NCBI GenBank assembly: GCA_021527695.1
Contig: JAKFAO010000001.1
Location: 434,001-498,000, forward strand
Reading direction: 5' to 3'
DNA from: Naematelia aurantialba
Taxonomy: Eukaryota; Basidiomycota; Tremellomycetes; Tremellales; Naemateliaceae
Length of the DNA: 64,000 bases
This document shows positions 12,446-21,328 of this stretch, piece after piece. The notes below the pieces were generated by a model that made no database searches, was not told where the DNA came from, and saw only the letters and a program-made list of their open reading frames with translations. The first letter of the stretch is position 1. Each line of letters begins with the position of its first letter. Made by a program: the position numbers and the translations under genes.

Positions 12446-13600
12446 ATGCACATCCTCCTTACGGGAGCGGCGGGCAAAGTAGGCTCCCACACGCTCAAGT
12501 ACCTCCTCAACAAGGGCCACTCGGTCACCGCGCTCGATGTCGTGCCCCTCCCTGCTACGCTGACGTCGGCGCTCTCGGCTCCCCACCGATCGTCAATGCA
12601 GAGTCATGTGGTCGATCTGACCGACTTCAAAGCGTACGAGCGAGTCCTCACTTCCACGCCGAGGGTGGAAGGCGTGGTGCATCTTGGCGCGATACCGGAT
12701 CCACTCACGCTCGACCCCCGTGTAGTGCATAACAACAACGTCACGTCGAGCTATAACGTCTTGCACACGAGCATGGCCCATGGAATCCGACGGATCGTCC
12801 AGGCGAGCTCAGTCAACGCGCCCGGCCTGAGCTTCGGCCCAGACGGACACTTGCGGTTCGACAGTCTGCCCGTCAGGGAGGATCATCCGTTGCGCCCAGT
12901 GCGTCCGCGTCTTGTCTTTCTGCTAAGTACCATGTCGCTGATGCAGCTCAGGAGGATGCATATGCACTGTCAAAGGCGTGAGTTGTCAGGCGCTACTTCT
13001 CCTTTCCTTCTCTCTTGCTCTCTTCTCTGTCTTCTCTTTCTTTCTTTTCTTTCGTTCTTTCTTTCTCTCTTTCTATTTCTTTCTGTCTTTTTCTCTACTC
13101 TCTTCTCTGTCTCCGTCTTTTCTCTGGACATTCGGCAGCCAGGCTGACTCCCTGCGTCTCTCAGCATTTGCGAGCTCCAGGCATCAGCGCTGTGTCGATT
13201 CACCCCCGGACTCCGCATCGCCTCGCTGCGCTTCCATATGTGCTGCCCAGATTACACGGTCGCCTCCCCTGCCGCACGATGGCAGGATCTCTGGGCATGG
13301 ACGTCCTTCGACGCATGTGCCTCGGCCTGCCTACTGGGCCTCACGAGCGAAGGCTGGGAGGGCCACGAGGCATTCAATATCGTCGCGCCTGAGATATGCT
13401 GGGAAGGCGGAGTGTCCCCCGAGAGCCGCGAGGCGGGCCGCCTCGAGGCGCGCGTCATCGACCTGCTGGAACATAGTTGGAAGGGACGGTATGATGCCGT
13501 AGACGAGGTGTGGTGGGCGGATAGACCGAGACGATCTCCTTGGGATTCGACGAAAGCTGAGCGGCTGCTGGGCTGGGACCACGACCAATCGTCGGAATGA
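12446..13600 (+). CDS. NAD-dependent epimerase/dehydratase (SDR family)
   Basis: Three exons, 12446-12898, 12954-12979 and 13165-13600, give 304 residues with frame kept. The protein opens MHILLTGAAGKVGSHTLKYL with the GxxGxxG nucleotide motif. It has VEGVVHLGAIPDP, ASSVNAPG (the Ser region) and, across the 26-nt middle exon, EDAYALSK with the catalytic YxxxK. Exon 3 resumes AICELQASALCRFTPGLRIA. Together these mark a short extended SDR of the sugar-epimerase, dehydratase or uronate-dehydrogenase type. It is shorter than, and lacks the GYIGSH start of, a canonical UDP-galactose 4-epimerase, so despite lying back to back with galactokinase it may not be GAL10. The substrate cannot be told. Intron 2 (12980-13164) is strongly pyrimidine-rich. 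Confidence 0.85.
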
Positions 13601-14022
13601 GGTGCAGGCGTTCCATCATTTCTGATACCCTAAGGGATTTTGGTGATGAGGCGACTCGTGACCATCTTGGAGCTTTGAGCCCCGGACCGCCAATTACTTA
13701 TGCATCTTCATCACTGCACTGGGGCCATGTAGACTGCTCTTGACGTGGCCCTTCCCAAGGACAGTCGCGAAGTGTAAGTATTACGTAATACAATGACCGA
13801 CGCTTGCGCGCTCGTCCATTGCTGGCGTTGGCGAGAGCTGATCACCTCGGGTCCCCTTGTCCTCTTCGCATCCAAACAAACAGCACTTGAGCCTGCGCAT
13901 CGACTGGGCAAGCTCTGATATACCAGACGCCTTACTCGCCGCCCGACTGCTCCTCGAGGCTTCGTCGTCGTTGCTGCCCCTCCCTTCTCTTGCTCCCTCC
14001 AGTCCTCAGTCCTCGCTCTCGT
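13601..14022. promoter_or_regulatory. Intergenic region upstream of proteasome alpha-2
   Basis: This gap of 422 bp lies between the epimerase stop and the proteasome subunit start. It should carry the proteasome gene promoter. I saw no specific element. Confidence 0.4.
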
Positions 14023-15608
14023 GATGTCTGGCCCAGGCGGCAGTGGAGGCGCATACTCGTTCGTCCATGCTCCCATGTTCCTGTACAGCTTTCCCCCTTT
14101 CAGCACGTCGTGCGATACCTCTGTGCCAGTGGTATGGCGATGCACAGACGCCAGAAATTACACCGGAGATGCTGAGCGCTGACGCTGATGTGCAGGTTCT
14201 CACTTACCACCTTTTCGCCCTCGGGCAAGCTCGTGCAGATTGAGCATGCGTTGGCAGTCGTCGCAGGCGGAACGACGAGTCTGGGAATCAAGGGTGAGAA
14301 TATCCCTATAGCATCGCTGCGTACGTAGAGGTGCTGACGATTTTAACTCCTGCCTGTCTACTCTTGTGTGGCGTTGGTTCTTACACCGGTTTCGTTGCCG
14401 TCTCGATGCCGCCAACTGCCTCTCCTGCGGCTCGCTACGAACCCTCCATCTGTCTGCTCCGTCGACTCTCGGACATTCCCATCTACCACACCTTCGGCTG
14501 TCCTCGCGCACACTTTGCTTTGCGATATTATCAATCCACTTGTCGCCCTTTCTACTCTCCCTATTGTCACCCCCCCCCCCCCCCTCCCCCCAACCCTCAT
14601 CTCACGATCGTCACCACACGACCGCATCGTCACACGACAGCGACCAACGGCGTCGTCCTCGCGACCGAGAAGAAATCCCCGTCGCTTCTCGTAGACTCGT
14701 CAATGCTCGAGAAAGTCGCGCCCATCTGCCCCAACATCGGCTTTGTCTACTCTGGCATGGGGCCCGATTTCCGCGTCCTCGTCGCCAAGGCGCGCAAGAT
14801 TGCCCAGGCGTACTGGAAGGTCTATGGCGAGTACCCGCCGACAAAGGTGCTGGTGCAGGAGGTGGCGGGGGTGATGCAGAAGGCCACTCAGTCGGGGTAC
14901 GTCGGGCTTGGTCTCTCCCAGAACGAGAGAGAGGAACAACAACAACACAAACAGACACAGAAACGCGAACAGAAACACGAACAGAAACAGAAACAGAAAG
15001 ACAATGCTGACTGTTTTCAGGGGCGTGCGGCCATATGGTATTTCGTTGCTCATTGCTGGATGGGACGCGCACCGCGGGCAGAGTCTGTACCAGGTCGACC
15101 CGAGTGGGAGCTACTGGGCGTGGAAGGCGAGCGCAATTGGGAAGAACATGGTCAATGGCAAGACATTTCTCGAGAAGCGGTGAGTCGTCTCCACCAGCAC
15201 TACCTTGTCTCCACCAGCACTACCTTGTCTCCAACAGCACTACCTTGTCTCCACCAGCACTACCTCGTCTGCTCCTTTTCTCTCGTTGTCTCCTGCGCCA
15301 CTGCTGCTGCTAGTAGATACCTAGGCTTGATTTCTGGAGGTGGCGTCCAAGTGTCGGCGCTGACCACTGCCCCTTCTTCCGTCTCTCTTTGTAGGTACAA
15401 CGACGACCTGTCCCTCGAAGATGCCATCCACACGGCGCTCCTCACGCTCAAAGAGGGCTTTGAGGGCCAAATGACAGAAGACACAATCGAGATCGGGGTC
15501 GTCACCGTGCCCACGGCCGAGCAGATGCAGGAAAAGCCCGGAGAGAGACTCCCGCCGACGTTCAGAAAGTTGACAGAACAGGAGGTCAGGGACTACCTCG
15601 CGCTCTAG
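14023..15608 (+). CDS. PRE8: 20S proteasome subunit alpha-2
   Basis: The start at 14023 gives [14 protein letters not shown], continuing across an intron into [20 protein letters not shown], the alpha-subunit N-terminal signature. Later exons read [76 protein letters not shown] and [20 protein letters not shown], with stop TAG at 15606-15608. It belongs to the outer heptameric ring of the 20S core and gates substrate entry. There are four introns: about 14054-14192, about 14295-14638 (345 nt, with a C-run at 14570-14585), about 14897-15020 and about 15180-15392. The last holds a 21-nt tandem repeat. Length after splicing is about 250 residues, normal for the family. Confidence 0.95.
15187..15270 (+). 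repeat. 21-nt minisatellite, four copies, inside a proteasome gene intron
   Basis: The unit TCTCCACCAGCACTACCTTG plus one base is repeated four times with one or two changes. It lies wholly within the last intron of the alpha-2 gene. Confidence 0.9.
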
Positions 15609-15945
15609 CCCGCATTCTGGAGCCTGGAGTCAAGCGAACAACTCTGCAGTGGCCGTGGCCGGCTAGAACGCACAGGCCTGCAGACTTGAGATGGGATGGG
15701 CTATGGTTCTTTGTCATCATCGCATGCACATGTGTTACATAGGGATGGGGGTTAGAGCTCTACACTGAACAATTCGATGCTAGGCATGAAAGGTGGAGGC
15801 CGCAGGTAGGCAAGCTACGCAGACAAGGCAGCAGAACAGACGTGCCAAGTTCTCAAGTCGCTAGTCCGCTCTGACAGTCAAGCCCTGTCACGCAAGCCCA
15901 GCAAAACAAGAAGCAAGTGAGGCTCAGATCACCACTCGGCTCCCC
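15609..15945. other. Convergent intergenic gap
   Basis: About 337 bp of 3' flank lie between the proteasome alpha-2 and HBS1 stops. I see nothing else in it. Confidence 0.5.
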
Positions 15946-18900
15946 CTACGCTAGGATCTCCTGGACGATACCAGCTGCAATCGTCTCCCCGGCGCGGCGT
16001 ATCAACACCCTCCCCATCTCCTTGTTATCCGCCGCCGTCTCGAGGGGCACCGACGGCACGCGACTACCGCTGCTGCCTTGCGCGGCTCGCAGACTGATCT
16101 CTACCGATGCCGTCATGCCCTTTTGCAGCACCCTGCATCGCTCGTCAGCACCCGCTCTACCCACGACGGCCAATGACGATAATCGACATGGGGAGTCCGT
16201 CAATGTCTCGGGTCTGTCTCTAAGAGGCACTTGGATGGCCTACAGATGGACAGATGCACTGACCTCGGACCCTTCTTGGTGACTGCCCCCTTCTCAGAGA
16301 TGGACAAGAGCTTGCTGATCGTCGCTGGGAGGTTCATCGAGTGGTGGAACAACTCGACAGCGGTCCCCGCTATGATCGGTGTCTGAATATCGAACACCAG
16401 GATCTGCGCTACAAAGCGCGTGACCAGGCGGACAGGCAGCGAAGTCGGGCACAGAACAGTCCCGATCGCAAGGTGGATCGGATCAATACCGGAGAGGTAC
16501 AGGGTGACATTTTGTCCAGCGACTGCGTACGGCGCCGAGTCCTCATCGACCTCGATGGCTGGACCTGTAAGTCCAGGATCTAGAACAGAGCGCCTCGTGG
16601 CAGAGCAAGCAGGGGACTCACTTCGGACATTTGCTACTTCGTCGCCCGGAACAGCGCGTAGCCTGTCCCCAACCTGTACGATACCACTGCACAGTCGACC
16701 GGAAACAGCAACACCGGACGCAACCGCTGTCTGTCCCTTGAATACGTTGGACAACGGTATCCGGAGCGGCGAATCATACGGTCGAGCCGGGACCTCGACT
16801 TTATCTACTTCATCAGTTGTGGTTCTTGCCCCTGCTCACCTAGAGTATCGATCAAAGTAGGCCCGTCGTACCAAGACTGCAAAGCAGGTTCGTTGTTCTC
16901 CAGAACGTTGATCCCCTCCATGGCAGCAAGTGGTAGAAATGTTGTCTTGGATGCTGCAAAGCCAGCCGATACCAAGAACGGTTTGAGCGCATCGACAATG
17001 TCGTCATAACGATCTTGCGACCATGATATCTTTAAATGTCAACCACATCTGAGCACTCGAATGGAGTACTTACAACATCCAATTTGTTGACAGCGACAAC
17101 GATTTCCTTGACACCTAGACTGCGCACGAGCCAGGCGTGTTCTCGCGTCTGCCCACCTCTCTCAAACCCAGCCTCAAACTCGCCGGGTGAGCCGTCGACA
17201 ACCATGAGCGCGACATCTGCTTGCGCAGCGCCCGAAATCATGGCCGGTATGAAGTCGCGATGACCGGGCGCATCTAGAAGCGTGACACTTCGATGCGGTG
17301 TGACAAAATGCGTGGTGGCAATATCTATTGTGACACCTCTGACCGCCAGTCAGCGGTGATCCAGACGATACCAGCCCTCTCACCTATCTCGCTCATCCCC
17401 TAATGCATCCAAGCCCCACGCAAATGCAAAGCTTCCTTTCCCTACCCTCTTGCTCCCGCGCTCATTTGCGGTCTTGTCCTTTTCAGATAGCTCTCCGAGA
17501 TCATACAGGAGACGGCCCATGAGTGTTGACTTTCCTGCATCGACGTGACCTACCGAGATCAGCACGGATGGGTCTGAACGATCGCCTGAAAGAAGACATA
17601 CCAACAACGATCAAACTGATGCTCTGCTTGCCAGATTCTGCTTCCTCTTTCTTCACCTTTGCGATCAACTCCTCCTGCTTCATATTTAATCCCGGCCTCT
17701 CCTTATATCTTTCGCGCTCCCTCTCGCGTTCTGCCTCGTCCATCTCATCATCAAGGTGCAGCCCTGCAAGATCTTGTTGAGCTACAGTGAGACCACTTGC
17801 TACTGCATTAGGCGTTTTTACACCCGAGCTCGACGCCTTGCTAGACGAGCCCTTGTTCGGCGTATTTGGCTGTGTTGAAGGTTTTGATGAGGATGCTGCC
17901 TGGTTTCTTTGTTTGGCTGGCAGAGATACTGAGCGAGTAGCCGGTTGCGATACTTGAGCAACTAAACAGTCGGGTCAGCAATCCTCAGGGAGTCTGCACC
18001 AGCCCAAAACAAACAAAAAAATGGAGAGGACGAAGGGATGGCATCTCGCGCTACAATTATGCCCTAATCGCCTTCTTCTTCGTCTCCTCGGCGACTGTCG
18101 CAGGTGCCACCCGGCCCTGTCGTGCTTGAAAAACAAGGTCATCGGGACTCAGTACATCGGGGCCAAAGGCGTTGTGTATCCGTTGTTTTAATGCCGGCAT
18201 GTCTAAAACCCAAGGCAGGTGGATATCTGACAGGATTTCGGCTTCGTCAGGGACAGGGGCCCGAGGAGGATGCGATATAAGGAGCTTTGCGAATGGGGAC
18301 GGGGAAGCTTTGCGGACCTCGGCCGAGTGTCGTATTTTTGTCCAAACGCCGTCTGTGTCATCCTGGAGGTCGAGTTGCTGCCCGTCGTGTGTGGAGGTGT
18401 ATCTTTGCTGAGATTCATCGCCTGCTGCAGAGGAATTGGCACTCTTCTGTTCGGTGGTTTCCCGAGCAGCTCTCGCGGCCGCCATGCGCTGCGCCAGTTT
18501 CGACAACGACTGGCTGGGACCAGCTTTCGCTGTCTCGCTGCCTCCCGCTGATGAAGTTTGAGAGGGTACGCTTGACGGACCAGCCGCAGGGGAGTCGCGA
18601 GCCTGTGCCGCCTCTCGTCTCTTCTGGGCTAGAAGAGCAAGCTTTGACATGGGTTTGCTGTTGGGCTCACTCGGATGTACAGGTTGTGGTGAAGAAATGG
18701 ATATAGGTTTCGAGGACGACGTTCTAGAGAGGGATAGGCGTTGTAGGGCAGTTGTCGGAGGCTGCGATGGGCCAGCGTCGGAGCGGGGAGATTTCGCAGA
18801 ACCACGCCGGCGTTGTTGCCCCGGTGGAGGAAGGAGGTATGCTGGAGGTTCTTCGCCTATCCTATCTCAGTCGACTTGCTCGGCATGTCGACTTTGGAAT

Positions 18901-19412
18901 CTCGGAAGAAGTTCATGCGGATCCCAACATGACGGGAGCCCATGAAAAATCCCAGCAGATAATAGTAGGCTTCCAAAATGCAAGCAAAGCAGAGTGAACA
19001 GAAGAAAGAAGGAAGAGACTGATGAGGGAAGAGAGAGACGGAACCGACCTTTTTTCTCCCAGTCTTTCCGTAACCAGGTGACCGCCTTGTCCACGTCAAA
19101 CCAGTAATGCCAGAGCGAGTCAGCGATCGCAGCATCCGATATTGGTGGCTTGACATCTTGCAGCAGTGCTCGAGCGATCGCCATGGAAGTAGCCATTTGT
19201 GCTGAAGCCTATCAACGACGACACGTGCGGCTAGAACGATAGTCGAATGAACGCACCTTGTTCACCAGCAGTCATCCCCATTGGATCCTCATCATCCTCC
19301 ATCTCCGCTAAGTCGGGTCAGTGCCGTTCTCACCGGCCTTTGTGGGGTGTGAGCTGGGGAAGTCGAACTGACCATCAAGATCCATGTTGCGGACGAACCG
19401 ATGGCGAGACAT
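15946..19412 (-). CDS. HBS1: HBS1 translational GTPase (ribosome rescue), probable dual HBS1/SKI7 gene
   Basis: The start at 19412 gives [13 protein letters not shown]; small exons then encode an acidic stretch and the HBS1 N-terminal domain ([20 protein letters not shown]). After a linker ([20 protein letters not shown]) the GTPase follows: [20 protein letters not shown] (P-loop, split by an intron), [20 protein letters not shown] (DxxG), VAVNKLDV (NKxD), then EF1A-like beta-barrels with [18 protein letters not shown] and a C-terminus ending [16 protein letters not shown] at the TAG at 15948-15946. Hbs1 with Dom34/Pelota splits stalled ribosomes in no-go and non-stop decay. The exon from about 18855 can either splice at a GTGAGC donor (18670) to the acceptor at 17962, giving full HBS1, or run on to a stop at 18057. 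See the separate entry for that region. Confidence 0.9.
18057..18670 (-). other. Alternatively retained coding region of HBS1 (SKI7-like isoform tail)
   Basis: Downstream of the GTGAGC donor at 18670 the frame of the preceding HBS1 exon stays open for about 204 codons and ends at TAA (18059-18057). It encodes two similar basic helices ([17 protein letters not shown] and [16 protein letters not shown]), a Ser-rich linker, [17 protein letters not shown], then [19 protein letters not shown] and [13 protein letters not shown]. The acceptor at 17962 starts its exon with TT before codon GCT, so it requires a phase-1 donor. The GTGAGC at 18670 is phase 1 and well formed; no good phase-1 donor lies near the end of the open stretch. 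Many eukaryotes make an HBS1 and a GTPase-less SKI7-like protein from one gene by this kind of choice. A Ser-Pro-x-Phe motif resembles the exosome-binding motif reported for such isoforms; that likeness is from memory. Confidence 0.6.
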
Positions 19413-19757
19413 ATCGGATAGGTTGTGAGGTCACGTTGACAACGGCAGGATAGAGAGGATATTTCAATCTCAGTCTGAACTGCTATGATTCCCAAGAGAA
19501 AGAGACGATCGTGAGCTCACTGCAAGACGTGAAGGCGTGGAACAGGCAGACTACTCGCTCCTTTCGTCATGCCTCCTCAAAAGATAATTGCTTACGTAAT
19601 GCTACTTGCCCGGCTCGGCGTTGCTGGCTCGAGACACAGCTGTCCCAAGCTGCGTAGTCGGTACTCTGTCAATCCATCATCCAGCGACTGTGATCCCATC
19701 ACATACCATTTTCGCTTCCTCAGACACACCACCTTAGGACCTTAGGACACTTTCATC
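19413..19757. promoter_or_regulatory. Divergent promoter of HBS1 and RVS161
   Basis: This gap of 345 bp lies between two start codons on opposite strands and must hold both promoters. No specific motif was recognised. Confidence 0.45.
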
Positions 19758-21328
19758 ATGTCGTGGTGAGTCGGCTTGTAGAGAACTATGACCGAGAAAA
19801 CACTGACTGATGGTGCTGTAGGGGAGGGTATGGCCTCTTGCTGCGAAAGATAGGAGATGACGACTAACCGGGGCTGTAGATTGAAAAAGGCGACGAACAG
19901 GTTCGGAACGACGTTGCTGCAGAAGACGGGGCAGGTTGAGCGCACTGTGGACCGCGAGTTTGCAGAGGAAGAGGGGAGGTACCGAACGTGAGTTGGGTCT
20001 CCCACGCACTCGGCTCGCAAACGGTCTCTCGGACTGCTTCCCCTTTCGAATCATCCTTCTCGGATCTGAACTCCTCTAAAAGGCTCTTACCTTTTGGATT
20101 TCCCGCGGACCTGACTGCGAGTATGGAGTTGGTACTAACGGCACTTAGGATGGAGAAGGAGACGAACAACCTCCAGAGAGACGCCAAGACCTATTTAGAT
20201 GCGATCCGAGGTGAGCTGATACGGTCTCATGTAGGTGGCTGCAGCTCATGGTGCTTAGCTATGGCATCGTCGCAAACACGAATAGCAGAGACCGTGGCGC
20301 TGTTCTACACGGCCGACCGAACCAGTGATGTGAGTCTGAGTCTCCTAGGACCCGGCATGCGGCCGACTCGCACATTTCCTGTCGCATCTACTGCATTACC
20401 CGTGTCTTTGCTGACGAACGTAGGGTGCGATGGCGGGCCATGCGTACAAGTCGGCAGTTGACGAGCTGGATGCCGGAGTTGGACGTGAACTGGTGCGTAC
20501 TAGGTTTTCCTTGTGGGATAGAAGCGCAGCCACGGCAGCGGCTATCGCAGGATGGCTAAAGGCTGACGGCTTGGGCTTGCTCAGGATGCGCCCTATCGCG
20601 CAACTGTCCTTGAACCCATCGGCAAGCTCAACTCGTATTACTCCAATATCAACGCTGCCATCGAAAAGCGGAATCACAAGGTGCGATCCACATATCTCCT
20701 CCCTGCTCATACTCCGTCTATGTTACCGTTGCCACGCTCTGTTGAGGAAGAAAGTCATGCTGAGCACGTGTAGATGCTCGATTACGATGCAGCGCGAGCA
20801 AAAGTCAAGAAGCTCGTCGAGAAACCTTCGGACGATACCGGAAAGTTGCCCCGTGTAAGCCGCCAATCCTACGCTAGGCGGAAGTGTTGCTGAGCGTTCA
20901 TAGGCGCAAGTGGAGCACGATGAGGCCCGAGATATCTTCACAATGCTGAATGACCAGCTCATCACCGAGCTTCCCGTGTTGACGGATCTGCGAATCCGTC
21001 AGTCTTAGCCTCCCAGTCTGCTCTGCATCGTTGGGATAAAATGATATTCGGTCAGACTCGGCGACTGACGAGCACAGCATACCTTGATCCCTCTTTCGAG
21101 GCTATGATCCGCTGCCAGGTGCGATTCGCCGAAGAGGGATACGAAAAGCTCTCAGGTGTACAGCGGTGAGTCGCTCGCTTCCAGCGCCCGATGCTTTCGT
21201 GGTCAAGGCTCATGCAAACTAGGTACTTTGCCGAGAACATCCGCGACGATTACGCGAACGGTGCGCTGGATGGGCAAGTCGAGGCCGTGTTAGAGGAGAT
21301 GAAGGAGCTGTCCATCTTTGGGCCTTAG
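19758..21328 (+). CDS. RVS161: BAR-domain protein Rvs161/Hob3 (amphiphysin-like)
   Basis: The start at 19758 is followed by an 8-nt coding stub, a 56-nt intron, a 6-nt microexon (19822-19827), a 52-nt intron and the exon at 19880. Joined, they read MSWGGLKKATNRFG, closely matching the invariant N-terminus of fungal Rvs161/Hob3. Later exons give QVERTVDREFAEEEGRYR, MEKETNNLQRDAKTYLDAIR, AMAGHAYKSAVDELDAG, DAPYRATVLEPIGKLNSYY, MLDYDAARAKVKKLVEKPSD and IPYLDPSFEAMIRCQVRFAE, ending KELSIFGP at TAG 21326-21328. The protein is a single N-BAR domain that binds and curves the plasma membrane in endocytosis and works with Rvs167. There is no SH3 domain, as expected. About nine introns break about 250 codons. 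Confidence 0.93.
19822..19827 (+). other. 6-nt microexon of RVS161
   Basis: GGGAGG lies between TAG (19819-19821) and GTATGG (19828-19833). It completes codon W3, supplies G4 and starts G5 of MSWGGLKK, the sequence expected for this family. Confidence 0.8.

Noticed and set aside
12025..12732. Plus-strand open frame of 235 codons
   Set aside because: It overlaps the epimerase start in another frame and lacks conserved sequence.
18057..18650. A separate small gene starting at [14 protein letters not shown]
   Set aside because: The frame continues upstream without a stop into the HBS1 exon, so it is better explained as part of that gene.
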